Assembly (NCBI GenBank): GCA_046533095.1
Contig: JAJQRA010000007.1
Span: forward strand, 62,001-126,000
Length of the DNA stretch: 64,000 nucleotides
Direction: 5' to 3'
DNA from: ZAX-1 sp046533095
GTDB lineage: Bacteria; Bacillota; Clostridia; Lachnospirales; Lachnospiraceae
Both the position numbers and the translations under genes were made by a program. This document shows positions 27,804-36,945 of the stretch, piece by piece; the first letter of the stretch is position 1; every line of letters begins with the position of its first letter. A model generated the notes under the pieces. It did not search any database and was not told the origin of the DNA. It was given only the letters and a program-made list of their open reading frames with translations.

Positions 27804-28544
27804 CTACAATTTGTATTCAATCCCTATCATGGTAAGTCCATGTGCCGGTGCGGTAGGCCCTGCCGAACTACGTTTTTTCGCCTGTAAAATACACTCCACA
27901 TCTGTTGGCTTTAGTGCGCCTACGCCTATCTTTAATAAGGTTCCAACGATAATTCTTACCATATTATAAAGAAACCCATCGCCTTTTATACAAATTGTAA
28001 TCAGATCCTGCGCTTTTCGTACCTCGCACGATAAAATTGTACGTACTGTATTCTTCACCGGAGAATGTATCGAACAAAAACTTTTAAAATCATGCGTACC
28101 AATAAAGTATCCGGCCGCTTCTTTCATATGTTCCATGTCTAAATCCCGATAGTAAAAATAGGTATCTCTACGCATTGTCGGTATTTGGAATTTACGGTTT
28201 AATATCCGATATTCATATGTTTTTATACAGTCACAATGGCGAGGGTGAAAGTTTAGCGCAACCTCACAGGAATTCTGCACAACAATATCTTGTGGCAAGC
28301 GCTGGTTCATCGCATGTGCTATCTTTGTGGGCAAAATCCTTGTATTTGTGTCAAATACGGCTACATTCCCTAGTGCATGTACCCCCGAATCGGTTCTGCT
28401 CGCACCAATCACTAGAATAGGTTCACGTAGAAGTTCCGTCAACGTACGGTTTAAGACTTCTTCTATCGTGAGCCCATTCGACTGTATCTGCCAACCACAA
28501 TAGTGTGTCCCTTCATAGGCTATAATTAATTTTATTCTTTTCAT
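27804..28544 (-). CDS. truA: tRNA pseudouridine(38-40) synthase
   Basis: 246 residues, normal length. The catalytic aspartate is in GASRTDSGVHALGNVAVFDT; YEGTHYCGWQIQSNG at the start and GDGFLYNMVRIIVGTLL near the end are standard TruA strings. It isomerises uridines in the anticodon arm. It is the last gene of a run ecfA1-ecfA2-ecfT-truA, an arrangement common in Firmicutes (usually followed by ribosomal genes). AAAGGGAA precedes the ATG, and a ~95-bp dispersed repeat ends right there. Confidence 0.97.
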   Translation of the reverse strand: MKRIKLIIAYEGTHYCGWQIQSNGLTIEEVLNRTLTELLREPILVIGASRTDSGVHALGNVAVFDTNTRILPTKIAHAMNQRLPQDIVVQNSCEVALNFHPRHCDCIKTYEYRILNRKFQIPTMRRDTYFYYRDLDMEHMKEAAGYFIGTHDFKSFCSIHSPVKNTVRTILSCEVRKAQDLITICIKGDGFLYNMVRIIVGTLLKIGVGALKPTDVECILQAKKRSSAGPTAPAHGLTMIGIEYKL

Positions 28545-28553
28545 AAATTCCCT

Positions 28554-28650
28554 TTATTCACTCCAGGTAAATATCCTGCCACTTGCGGCGTCACCGTTTA
28601 GCCGTAACCCCAAAGATACTCCGCTGCTTGCTGCAGGGAGATTCATTTCC
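28554..28650 (+). repeat. Dispersed ~95-bp repeat with paired small hairpins, copy 1
   Basis: The block runs from TTCACTCCAGGTAAATATCC to CAGGGAGATTCATTT, sharing GGCGTCACCGTT and matching positions at about 80% with 53665-53757. It holds two short stems of CCAC/GTGG or CTGC/GCAG type with a CTT-type loop. It separates truA from ecfT. Confidence 0.75.
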
Positions 28651-28715
28651 ACACTCTTTTCCTATTTACAACTTTCCTTGCCGCTATTTCAAGGATTCTT
28701 CTTTCTTCCATCATT

Positions 28716-29561
28716 TCAGCCACGAGGTAGTTGCACACCCAACATCTTTAATAAGTCAAAGTGAACGTATTTTTGTAGCAAAATAATCCCCACCAGATAA
28801 AAGATGATCACAAGATAAGTAGCCACATCTCTTTTTTGATATTTTAGCGGTTTCATCTTTGTCCGGTTGCTTCCGCCATGATAGCATCGTGCTTCCATTG
28901 CCATCGCAAGATCGTTTGCACGACGAACTGCTGAAACAAATAGGGGAACTAATAAAGGAATCATATTTCTTGCTTTCTTTATAAGATTGCCTGTTTCAAA
29001 ATCAGCTCCTCTGGCAATCTGAGCTTTCATGATTTTATCTGTTTCTTCTATCAATATAGGTATAAACCGCAGTGCAATCGACATCATCATTGCAATCTCG
29101 TGCACCGGTACTTTGATTTTATTTAACCATGACAATGATTTTTCCATACCATCCGTTAATTGATTGGGGGTCGTCGTCAAGGTTACGACAGAGGTTCCTA
29201 TAATAAGGTAGATAAGCCGTACCGCCATATAGGCTGCATTTTTTATACCCAAATAGGTGATTTTAAAAATCCAGAATTCTACCAATGTTGGCCCTGGTGT
29301 TAAAAACAGGTTAAACAGTGCCGTAATCAACAATAATATAATAATCGACCTTAAACCCTTTACCATGTAGCCAAAAGGTACTTTCGACAATTTAATCAAA
29401 CATACTAAAAATAACGTAGCAAGTAGAAATCCTGCTGCGTTTCCAAACGTAAATAAGGATACTACAAATATAATCGTAGCCATAAGCTTTGTTCTTGGAT
29501 CTAATTTATGGATAACCGAGTCAGCGGGATAATATTGTCCCAACGTAATATCTTTTAACAT
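28716..29561 (-). CDS. ecfT: Energy-coupling factor transporter transmembrane protein
   Basis: 281 residues, five to six hydrophobic helices. HKLDPRTKLMATIIFVVSL at the start and two cytoplasmic coupling motifs typical of EcfT (Ala-Arg-Gly in QIARGADFET, and MAMEARCYHGG) are present. It joins the two EcfA ATPases encoded upstream to interchangeable S components such as the one at 12.9 kb. AGGATTG lies upstream of the ATG, 84 bases after ecfA2. Confidence 0.96.
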   Translation of the reverse strand: MLKDITLGQYYPADSVIHKLDPRTKLMATIIFVVSLFTFGNAAGFLLATLFLVCLIKLSKVPFGYMVKGLRSIIILLLITALFNLFLTPGPTLVEFWIFKITYLGIKNAAYMAVRLIYLIIGTSVVTLTTTPNQLTDGMEKSLSWLNKIKVPVHEIAMMMSIALRFIPILIEETDKIMKAQIARGADFETGNLIKKARNMIPLLVPLFVSAVRRANDLAMAMEARCYHGGSNRTKMKPLKYQKRDVATYLVIIFYLVGIILLQKYVHFDLLKMLGVQLPRG

Positions 29562-29645
29562 CTTTTCAATCCTGTCTGGGCATAGTTCAAATCATTAGGC
29601 AACGTTTCCATCATGAGCGGCTTTTGCCACACAAAGCTCCTCGTG

Positions 29646-30503
29646 TTACGAAAAGGGATACGGAATTGTTGCTAAAATAGATGCTTTCGCCTCTTCTAGT
29701 GTCGTAGCATTTAGATTCACCGGTATTCCCCGCTCTTTCAGATCATGCATCAGATACGTTACCTGCGGTGCGGCAAGGCCTACTTCCTCTAATTGCTCAT
29801 AGTATGCGAACACATCTGCCGGTGTTCCATCAAGCATAATTCCACCCTTGTTCATCACAATAATACGATCTACGTAGTTTCCAACATCTTCCATACTATG
29901 GGACACAAGAATAATCGTCATATGGTACTGCTCGTGCATTGCCGCAACCTGATCAAGTATCTCGTCGCGCCCCTTTGGGTCAAGTCCTGCCGTCGGCTCA
30001 TCTAAGATTAAAACTTCCGGCTTCATTGCCAAAACACCTGCAATCGCAACCCGCCTTTTTTGTCCGCCCGATAAGTCAAATGGTGATTGATACCATAAGT
30101 TTTCGGGTAGCCCAACATTGCGCAATGCCTCAAATGCACGCAGTTGGGCATCTTTTTTCGGCATTCCTTGATTCATGGGTCCAAAGCATACATCTTTAAA
30201 AATCGTTGTTTCAAAAAGCTGATGTTCCGGATACTGAAATACAAGCCCTACTTTACTGCATAGTTCTTTGCGGTTATAATCTTTGTCATAAATGTCCTGC
30301 CCATTGTAATAAATGCCACCGGAATTGGCATGGATCAGACCATTTAAATGCTGTATCAGCGTCGATTTCCCAGAACCGGTATGACCTATGATCCCAATAA
30401 ATTCCCCATCCTCTATGTTCAAGCTAATATCTTTTAAGGCATGCTTTTCATATGCCGTCTGCGGACTGTATATATAATTGACTTTATCTAGTATAATTGA
30501 CAT
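29646..30503 (-). CDS. ecfA2: Energy-coupling factor transporter ATPase EcfA2
   Basis: 285 residues. Walker A GHTGSGKSTLIQ, signature DLSGGQKRRVAIAGVLAM, Walker B VLILDEPTAGLDPKG and H-loop LVSHSMEDV are complete. The N-terminal reading VNYIYSPQTAYEKHALKD is typical of the EcfA2 (CbiO2) half. The start overlaps the end of ecfA1 by 16 bases. It pairs with EcfA1 to drive the shared vitamin/metal uptake module. Confidence 0.96.
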   Translation of the reverse strand: MSIILDKVNYIYSPQTAYEKHALKDISLNIEDGEFIGIIGHTGSGKSTLIQHLNGLIHANSGGIYYNGQDIYDKDYNRKELCSKVGLVFQYPEHQLFETTIFKDVCFGPMNQGMPKKDAQLRAFEALRNVGLPENLWYQSPFDLSGGQKRRVAIAGVLAMKPEVLILDEPTAGLDPKGRDEILDQVAAMHEQYHMTIILVSHSMEDVGNYVDRIIVMNKGGIMLDGTPADVFAYYEQLEEVGLAAPQVTYLMHDLKERGIPVNLNATTLEEAKASILATIPYPFS

Positions 30504-31339
30504 AATGTTTCCACCAATTCCTGTCTTGATAAAATGCCATCACCAATCGGCAGCCCTGCCTGTTTTAGTTCATAGGCGAGCAATGTAATCTGCGGTACAT
30601 CCAACCGATAGCCTTTTAGCGTTTCCACTTGGGAAAAAATTTGCTTTGGCGTCCCCTGCATCACAATTTTGCCCTGATCCATCACAAATACACGGTCTGC
30701 GCGAATCACTTCTTCCATATAGTGGGTAATTAAAATAATCGTAACGCCACGTTTTTGATTCAGTTCCTGCACCGCATTTAATACCTCTGTTCTGCCAATC
30801 GGGTCAAGCATTGCAGTCGCCTCATCTAGCACAATACATTTTGGACGCATCGCCATGACTCCCGCGATTGCCACTCTCTGCTTTTGCCCGCCAGACAGCT
30901 TATTTGGGGAATGGGTTCGGTAGCTCATCATATCGACTGATGTAAGGCTGTCTTCTACGCGCTGCCAAATTTCTTCTGTTGGTACACCAATATTTTCTGG
31001 TCCAAATCCAACGTCTTCTTCCACAACACTTGCAATAATCTGATTGTCTGGATTTTGAAAAACCATCCCTACATCTTGCCTAATATCCCATATAAAATCA
31101 TCGTCTTGCGTTTCTTTTCCATCTACAAACATCGTTCCTTCGCTTGGTCTTAGGATTGCATTCATATGTTTCGCAAGCGTTGACTTCCCCGAACCATTAT
31201 GCCCTACAATCGCGATAAATTCCCCTGCCTGTATGTCTAGATCAACGAAATCAAGGGCCGTCAATATGCTTTCTACATTTCCCTCTTCATCTCTGCGAAT
31301 ATATTCATGCACCAGTTTGTCTGCTATAATAATGCCCAT
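30488..31339 (-). CDS. ecfA1: Energy-coupling factor transporter ATPase EcfA1
   Basis: 283 residues. Walker A GHNGSGKSTLAKHMN, signature KLSGGQKQRVAIAGVMAM, Walker B CIVLDEATAMLDPIG and H-loop LITHYMEEV. EcfA1 members typically have DEATAMLDP, seen here, as opposed to DEPTAGLDP in EcfA2. First ecf gene of the operon, 50 bases after trmL and preceded by GAGGATA. Confidence 0.97.
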   Translation of the reverse strand: MGIIIADKLVHEYIRRDEEGNVESILTALDFVDLDIQAGEFIAIVGHNGSGKSTLAKHMNAILRPSEGTMFVDGKETQDDDFIWDIRQDVGMVFQNPDNQIIASVVEEDVGFGPENIGVPTEEIWQRVEDSLTSVDMMSYRTHSPNKLSGGQKQRVAIAGVMAMRPKCIVLDEATAMLDPIGRTEVLNAVQELNQKRGVTIILITHYMEEVIRADRVFVMDQGKIVMQGTPKQIFSQVETLKGYRLDVPQITLLAYELKQAGLPIGDGILSRQELVETLCQLY

Positions 31340-31388
31340 TATTTATCCTCATATTTTTGCTTTCGCTTTTCTGAAAATCTTGCCAAAA

Positions 31389-31898
31389 TCATGTAGATGT
31401 AGCTTTTGGTTGTTCCTTTAGATGTCCTGTCAACTCCATACGTTCAAACTTATTCTGGCGTAATGCTTCATATAAAACAATTGCAGCCGCATTCGAAAGG
31501 TTTAGCGATCTTGTTTCTCTAAGCATCGGAATCCGAATACATCTATCCTTATGCTTTGCAAGAATATCTTCCGGTATACCGGCACTTTCTTTCCCAAACA
31601 TGATATAGCAATCCGGTTCAAACGTTGCCTGTGTGTACACATTCGTACCTTTCGTCGTTGCCATATAGATCTTTGCTCCCGCATTTTTTCTTAAAAACTC
31701 TTCATAATTGATATAAGTCGTAACGTCCAATTCTTTCCAGTAGTCCATCCCGGCACGCTTTAATTCTTTTTCGTTTAATCGAAATCCAAGTGGCTCTATC
31801 AAATGCAGCCTTGTCCCTGTGGCAACACAAGTTCTGCCAATATTCCCTGTATTTGCCGGTATCTCAGGTTCAAACAGTACAATATTTAAATTTGCCAT
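31389..31898 (-). CDS. trmL: tRNA (cytidine(34)-2'-O)-methyltransferase
   Basis: 169 residues, normal for the TrmL/YibK SPOUT family. The knot motifs are PEIPANTGNIGRTC, MFGKESAGIPEDIL and IPMLRETRSLNLSNAAAIVL. It methylates the wobble nucleotide of tRNA-Leu isoacceptors. It sits between the aminotransferase and the ecf genes on the same strand, but the functions are unrelated. Confidence 0.96.
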   Translation of the reverse strand: MANLNIVLFEPEIPANTGNIGRTCVATGTRLHLIEPLGFRLNEKELKRAGMDYWKELDVTTYINYEEFLRKNAGAKIYMATTKGTNVYTQATFEPDCYIMFGKESAGIPEDILAKHKDRCIRIPMLRETRSLNLSNAAAIVLYEALRQNKFERMELTGHLKEQPKATST

Positions 31899-31947
31899 CC
31901 CTACCTCTACCCTTGTTTCCCTAAATGAGTAACTATTCGTTCCTTTT

Positions 31948-33120
31948 TCATTTATGTTCTTCCCGCAATTTATGGATAAAACGTTCCAACCGTTCCAGCG
32001 CCAGCTTTAAATTATCAAGCGAATACGCATAGGAAATACGCAAAAACCCTTCGCCACATGCCCCAAATGCCGTCCCCGGTATGACGGCAACTTTCTCTTC
32101 CCGTAAAAAACGGCTTGCAAATTCCTCGGAAGACAATTCAAATTCCTCAATGCAGGGAAACATATAAAAAGCCCCATAGGGTTCAAAACATTGAAGTCCC
32201 ATTTCCTGAAAGCGATGCACCAAAAATCTTCTTCTGCCGTTATACTGTTCCCTCATATGAGCAACATCTTCATCACCGTTTTTCAAGGCATCAACTGCCG
32301 CATATTGACTCGTAGTCGGCGCACACATAATCGCAAACTGGTGGATTTTTAACATCTGCTCCATGATCTGTTTCGAACCGCATGCATAGCCTAAACGCCA
32401 TCCGGTCATGGCATAGGATTTGGAAAATCCATTGATGACAATGGTTCGTTCCCACATACCCGGCAAGGAGGCAATGGACACATGTTTGTCCAAATACGTA
32501 AGCTCTGAATAGATTTCATCACTTATCACAAACAAATCATTTTTAATCACTACGTCTGCAATCTCTTCTAGCTCATGGCGTTCCATGACAGCTCCGGTTG
32601 GATTGTTTGGAAATGGCATAACTAAAATTTTTGTTTTTGGCGTAATAGCTGATTCCAACTCTTGTTTGGTCAGCCGAAATTCATTTTCCTGCTTTAAATT
32701 TAGAATAACCGGTACCCCATTCGCCAAAATTGCACACGGTTCGTAGGATACATAGCTAGGCTGTGGGATTATAATTTCATCTCCCGCATCTACCATTGCA
32801 CGCATTGCGATGTCGATTGCTTCGCTGCCACCTACTGTTACAAGCACTTCATCTTCATAGTGATATGACAAATCATATCTTCTGTGCAAATACTTTGCTA
32901 TTTCCATCTTTAATTCCTTTAACCCGGAATTAGAAGTATAAAAGGTACGTCCTTTTTCCAAAGAAAAAATACCTTCGTCCCGAATATGCCAAGGCGTATC
33001 AAAATCCGGCTCCCCTACACCTAAAGAAATAGCATCTTTCATTTCACTTACAATATCAAAAAATTTGCGGATTCCGGATGGCTCAATCTTTGTAATGCGT
33101 TCTGATAAAGGACTTCTCAT
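31948..33120 (-). CDS. Class I/II PLP aminotransferase
   Basis: 390 residues, fold type I. GEPDFDTPWHI, GGSEAIDIAMRAM, PQPSYVSYE, PFPNNPTGAVM, SDEIYSEL and the PLP lysine in NGFSKSYAMTGWRLGY are present; RISYAYSLDNL holds the substrate arginine. The set is that of aspartate/aromatic aminotransferases (AspC/PatA type). It starts inside the stop of the upstream Lrp gene (4-base ATGA overlap), so the regulator probably tunes this gene in response to an amino acid. Confidence 0.94.
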   Translation of the reverse strand: MRSPLSERITKIEPSGIRKFFDIVSEMKDAISLGVGEPDFDTPWHIRDEGIFSLEKGRTFYTSNSGLKELKMEIAKYLHRRYDLSYHYEDEVLVTVGGSEAIDIAMRAMVDAGDEIIIPQPSYVSYEPCAILANGVPVILNLKQENEFRLTKQELESAITPKTKILVMPFPNNPTGAVMERHELEEIADVVIKNDLFVISDEIYSELTYLDKHVSIASLPGMWERTIVINGFSKSYAMTGWRLGYACGSKQIMEQMLKIHQFAIMCAPTTSQYAAVDALKNGDEDVAHMREQYNGRRRFLVHRFQEMGLQCFEPYGAFYMFPCIEEFELSSEEFASRFLREEKVAVIPGTAFGACGEGFLRISYAYSLDNLKLALERLERFIHKLREEHK

Positions 33121-33599
33121 GGAGTCACCAACATCCTTTCATCTTTTGCCTTTTCTTTTAGCACCGTTCCATGATCCTTGTATTTTTTGAGTATAAAATT
33201 TGTTTTCGTACTTAATACCGTTTCTAACGTGGACAGCTTATCGGAAACAAATTGTGCCACTTCCCGCAATGTTTTCCCATCCAGTGTCACAAGCAAGTCA
33301 TAGCTTCCGGAAATTAAATATACTGCATTTACTTCCGGATAATTATAAATTTTTTCTGCAATGCGGTCAAACCCCTGCCCTCTTTGTGGGGTCACCCTTA
33401 CTTCGATTAAAGCAGATACTTTTTCAATACTTGTTTTATCCCAGTCAATCAACGTATGGTAGCCACATATGACATGCTCTTCCTCCATCGCCACAAGTTC
33501 ATTTGCAACAAGCGTTTCCTCGACCCCCAGTATAACAGCTAAATCTTTTAGGCTTACCCTACTATTTTTTTCAATATACATTAAGATTTTCTCTCTCAT
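33117..33599 (-). CDS. Lrp/AsnC family transcriptional regulator
   Basis: About 160 residues: an N-terminal winged helix-turn-helix (about 1-60, with SLKDLAVILGVEETLVANEL) and a C-terminal RAM ligand domain (ALIEVRVTPQRGQGFDRIAEK, VYLISGSYDLLVTLDG). The pairing with an aminotransferase in a 4-base overlapping operon is common in Clostridia. ATG 33599 has GGGGAG upstream; a TTG one codon earlier is less likely. Three-hairpin repeats sit just upstream and may overlap its promoter. Confidence 0.92.
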   Translation of the reverse strand: MREKILMYIEKNSRVSLKDLAVILGVEETLVANELVAMEEEHVICGYHTLIDWDKTSIEKVSALIEVRVTPQRGQGFDRIAEKIYNYPEVNAVYLISGSYDLLVTLDGKTLREVAQFVSDKLSTLETVLSTKTNFILKKYKDHGTVLKEKAKDERMLVTP

Positions 33600-33628
33600 C
33601 AAATCTCCCCCTCTTACTGACTATATAT

Positions 33629-33748
33629 GATAGGAACAAAATGCAGTTCCTATCATCAGATGTACGGTGCAAAAAGCGCACCTTTTATCAAAATTTGCCC
33701 TGCAACTTCTGATAAGCTATATGATAGGAACAAAATGCGGTTCCTATC
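33629..33748 (+). repeat. Three-hairpin repeat, one unit plus the first hairpin of another
   Basis: Unit 33629-33720 carries all three dyads (GATAGGAAC/GTTCCTATC, GGTGC/GCACC, and TTATCA/TGATAA). Positions 33721-33748 start a second unit with only the first hairpin. Its right arm supplies the TGA stop of the downstream minus-strand HypE-like gene (stop at 33747-33749). Confidence 0.9.
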
Positions 33749-34733
33749 ACCCAAGAACCTTATAAAGTTCATCTGTTTTTGGTGGCTCTAAAAACCTTTT
33801 TTCTTCCTCATTCATTAGAATTCTATCCTTGCCGGAAACTGCCTTTCCGATTACGCTTGCTTTGATACCAGCCTTTTCAATTTCATGGACCAGATTAGAT
33901 CCGTTATCCACCGCCATGAGCATGCAGCCGCTAGAAATCAATTCATATGGGCTAATCCCATAAAATTCACAGACTTCAATGGTTTCCTGCCTTACCGGTA
34001 TTTTTTTTAAATCAATGCATAAGCCGATGCCGGATGCCTCTGCCATTTCCCAAAGTGCGCCAAAAATACCGCCCTCTGTAACATCATGCATCGCACATAC
34101 GCCAAACTTCATAGCGACCGCCGCTTCCGGCAAAACGGACATATATTGGTCAAAGCCTTTGGCTGTATCCACCATATGGTTTGGATATCTGCTTAGAAGC
34201 TCTTCTTCCTTTTTTTTTGCAATAATCGATGTCCCTTCAAGGCCAATCCACTTACTGACAATAATATCCTGCCCCGGTTTTACCCCCGAAGTAGAAACCA
34301 ATTGGCCTTCTTTTGCTTTTCCAATGCCACAGACCGTAATCACCGGCTGATTCACCGCTTTCGTCACTTCGGTATGCCCACCCATGATTTGTACATGGAA
34401 TATCGCACATACGTCCTCAATCTGCTTCATCATTTCCTTTAAATCTGCTTCCGTTGCATCTTCCGGCAGTAATATGGTCAATAGCACCCCTACCGGCTCC
34501 GCACCGCAAGAAGATAGATCGTTTAATGTAATATGAATGGCAAGATGGCCAATATCAACTGCCGTCCCTGTAATCGGATCAGTAGAAACCACGAAAATCT
34601 CATCTGCCTTTAATTGCATCGCAGCGCAATCCTCGCCTACACCGGCCCCTAAAACCACCTCCGGGCGCACTGTGCGTATTTGTTTAAAAACCGATCTTTT
34701 TAAAATACTTTCTGATATTTTGCCTACCTTCAT
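33747..34733 (-). CDS. AIR synthase-related (HypE/ThiL-like) protein
   Basis: About 328 residues. The PurM/HypE superfamily pattern is clear: VLGAGVGEDCAAM, VSTDPITGTAVDIG, DLSSCGAEPVGVLLTILLP, GGHTEVT and MHDVTEGGIFGALWEMAEAS. Members bind ATP and make thiol- or amine-activated intermediates; HypE works in NiFe-hydrogenase maturation. No other hyp gene is in the window and the C-terminal cysteine tail of HypE is absent, so a different substrate is likely. ATG 34733 has GGCGAGGAAGT upstream. The stop codon lies inside a repeat hairpin. Confidence 0.85.
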   Translation of the reverse strand: MKVGKISESILKRSVFKQIRTVRPEVVLGAGVGEDCAAMQLKADEIFVVSTDPITGTAVDIGHLAIHITLNDLSSCGAEPVGVLLTILLPEDATEADLKEMMKQIEDVCAIFHVQIMGGHTEVTKAVNQPVITVCGIGKAKEGQLVSTSGVKPGQDIIVSKWIGLEGTSIIAKKKEEELLSRYPNHMVDTAKGFDQYMSVLPEAAVAMKFGVCAMHDVTEGGIFGALWEMAEASGIGLCIDLKKIPVRQETIEVCEFYGISPYELISSGCMLMAVDNGSNLVHEIEKAGIKASVIGKAVSGKDRILMNEEEKRFLEPPKTDELYKVLG

Positions 34734-34775
34734 ACTTCCTCGCCTTTTCATTTCTTATAAGATAAATACAGCACA

Positions 34776-34840
34776 GGGGCTGTTGCACAATGCGGCAGCC
34801 CCCTTGCTACTTTTTGCTACAATTCACAGCTAGCTGTGAA
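34776..34840. terminator. Two hairpins after the VanW gene
   Basis: GGGGCTG/CAGCCCC (34776-34802) and TTCACAGC-TA-GCTGTGAA (about 34823-34840) lie between the VanW and HypE-like genes. The second stem resembles the right-end palindrome of the element at 20501-20703. Neither has a clear T-tract, so termination is plausible but not certain. Confidence 0.5.
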
Positions 34841-34850
34841 AGCAACACTT

Positions 34851-36479
34851 TTATTCTTCTTCACTTTCCTTAGAATCATCTTCCTCTTGCTCTTGTTCCT
34901 TTTCTTTTTCTTTCTCTTTTTGCTTTTCTTTCTTATCCTTTTCAGCTTGCTCTTTCTGTTCCTGCTCTAATTGCTGTTGTGCAAGGAGGGCATCCTGTGC
35001 GGCTTGTGCCTCCTGCTGGCGTTGTGCGACTGCCGCATCACTCCACTCTGCAATTGCTGCATCGATTGCTCCTTCATCTTGCGTGGCAACTGCCGCATTG
35101 ACTGCTGCTGCCGCTTCCGGAACTGCAGAACCGATCCCTACATTCACAATACGTGGGGAAGCGCTGTATGAGCTGTTATTAAATACTTCACGGCTTTGTT
35201 CCACGCCACCTACAGAAACAACTTTCCAAAGCTTTGCTGTCTTTCCAACATGAGAACTTTGCGATTGGCTTTTTGATCCAATCGGATCGCCTGTTACATT
35301 AAATTGAACACCCGGATCTGTTGTACCTGTCGTTTCACTGATAAATTCAACTGTACGATCTGCCGGTCTGGATTCTTGCCCAAAAATTGTAAAATAAATG
35401 ACTCCGCCTGACGTATACCCTTCTATGTAAATAGGCGCCTGCGTGTTATTTATAAATTTTAAATTTTTATAAGTTCCTGCTATCGCGGCATCTGCCGATG
35501 GGTCTACATATCCTACAATCATAGAATGTGAAAAACGCTCTGTAATTTCCAGTTCCGCACGAATCGCCGCATTATAAAGAGTCGTTGAAACTTGGCAGAT
35601 ACCACCGCCATACGTCTGAACCGTTGTACCATTTTCATAGGAGCCTGCAAGCTCATATCCGGTTTCTGCATTAAATGGGCTTACTTTATCGTAAGTAGAA
35701 AATTCTTCTCCCGGAAATATAAGCGAACCATCAACCCTAGATGCACCATTTGCTACATTCTTAGAACGAGACACACCCGAACCGCCATAACTTGTATTAA
35801 ATGTCCCTAATACATCTTTTACTTTTGCCAGTTCTTCTGAAGTAACCTTTGGGTTCACGATATCTGCAACAATATCAACAGAGCCGCTTGCTCCTTCCCA
35901 CTCAGAAGCGAAATATGCTTCCACTGCTTTTATGGATTCTTCTATATTCACGGCTACGCCTTGCGAGCCTGTCGTAACAGTAAATGCGCCATTTTCACGT
36001 TGCAGTTTGGCATCTACTGCCTGTGTGTTAAGCGTTTCCCCATTGTTCTCTAATACAGTGGCTATAGCCTGTGGATCCGCTTTAAGCTCTATGTTGTATA
36101 CTTTATCTTTATGCTCTAAATCCTTCATTGCTTTGTACCGTGCAATTAAATTACCGGATTTTAAAAGTCCCAAAGCGTCTTCTACGATTTCAGGATTGCT
36201 CCATGACAGCCCTAAATCACGCGCCAGCACTTCCAGTTTGTTTTCCCCTGCCTGTAAGGTTATGTTTGCTGCCGAAACTTGGTCTATATATTGCTCGATC
36301 GCAGCTACCGCTTCTTGCTTGCTTAAGCCTCCACCTGCAATTGTCCCAAAGTACACACGTTCAGGTATGGTAGAGTCCTCCCCTGCCTGTGCGTTCACTT
36401 TCGCTGTAACTGCCAATAGTACTACAGCCACCATAACGATAAGCGAAAAAATTGGCAAGTATCGTTTTAACTTCTTCAT
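34851..36479 (-). CDS. VanW family protein with peptidoglycan-binding-like domain and charged tail
   Basis: 542 residues. Signal/anchor at 1-30, a putative peptidoglycan-binding domain (GLSKQEAVAAIEQYI), then the VanW domain at about 220-370: SRSKNVANGASRVDGSLIFP, TYGGGICQVSTTLYNAAIRA and ERFSHSMIVGYVDPSADAAI. A G5-like beta domain and a coiled, extremely charged C terminus (long Lys/Glu/Gln run ending DSKESEEE) follow. VanW proteins are surface proteins of unknown chemistry, found in and outside vancomycin clusters; nothing here suggests resistance. A clear AAAGGAG ribosome site precedes the ATG. Confidence 0.93.
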   Translation of the reverse strand: MKKLKRYLPIFSLIVMVAVVLLAVTAKVNAQAGEDSTIPERVYFGTIAGGGLSKQEAVAAIEQYIDQVSAANITLQAGENKLEVLARDLGLSWSNPEIVEDALGLLKSGNLIARYKAMKDLEHKDKVYNIELKADPQAIATVLENNGETLNTQAVDAKLQRENGAFTVTTGSQGVAVNIEESIKAVEAYFASEWEGASGSVDIVADIVNPKVTSEELAKVKDVLGTFNTSYGGSGVSRSKNVANGASRVDGSLIFPGEEFSTYDKVSPFNAETGYELAGSYENGTTVQTYGGGICQVSTTLYNAAIRAELEITERFSHSMIVGYVDPSADAAIAGTYKNLKFINNTQAPIYIEGYTSGGVIYFTIFGQESRPADRTVEFISETTGTTDPGVQFNVTGDPIGSKSQSQSSHVGKTAKLWKVVSVGGVEQSREVFNNSSYSASPRIVNVGIGSAVPEAAAAVNAAVATQDEGAIDAAIAEWSDAAVAQRQQEAQAAQDALLAQQQLEQEQKEQAEKDKKEKQKEKEKEKEQEQEEDDSKESEEE

Positions 36480-36578
36480 TTTTAAACTCCTTTCTAAACG
36501 TTCGTTCCTTTTTACTTCCCATTTCGAATACCAGTTCCCTTCTATCTTCGTACTACACTATTTTACGCTTTCTTCTCA

Positions 36579-36606
36579 ATTCTACCACAAATGCTTTCAT
36601 TTGCAA
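36579..36606 (-). promoter_or_regulatory. Probable promoter of the VanW gene
   Basis: On the minus strand TTGCAA (36606-36601), a 16-base spacer and TAGAAT (36584-36579), about 100 bases before the ATG. Confidence 0.5.
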
Positions 36607-36691
36607 GGTGCATATCAACGAATATCATTGACATTATGCATTTCTTTCTGTATATTATGAACATGAAAACAAATCTAGATCGCGGTAGCAC

Positions 36692-36796
36692 CTAAACAAA
36701 CGCAGCTAAAACAACCGACAGGAGCATGGATGCTACGAGTACAACAACGATGACCCCTGCAATAATTCTTTTCCTCTTAGAATTATGATGATTCAT
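36692..36796 (-). CDS. 34-residue single-pass membrane protein
   Basis: MNHHNSKRKRIIAGVIVVVL then VASMLLSVVLAAFV: a basic cytoplasmic start and one membrane helix. GGGGGTTT lies upstream at proper distance. The size and layout match tiny Firmicutes membrane proteins of unknown role (DUF4044-like in appearance, from memory). It is upstream of the VanW gene on the same strand and followed by 210 bases before it. Confidence 0.65.
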   Translation of the reverse strand: MNHHNSKRKRIIAGVIVVVLVASMLLSVVLAAFV

Positions 36797-36945
36797 TTTA
36801 AACCCCCTTCTATCCGCTTTAGCGGATGTTGTAATCCGAACATGTGCCAAAGGAGCTATTTTGCCGTGCTTCGTTAAAAGTTGCGAAAAACCTTTTTCAC
36901 CTGTTTCCCACCTTGGTTTCATTTTAAGAAAGGACTGTGAACTTT

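Noticed and set aside
33747..34733. hypE of a hydrogenase maturation operon
   Set aside because: No other hyp genes, and the C-terminal cysteine tail needed by HypE is missing.
34851..36479. Vancomycin resistance gene vanW
   Set aside because: VanW-domain proteins are common envelope proteins; no van ligase or regulator genes are present.
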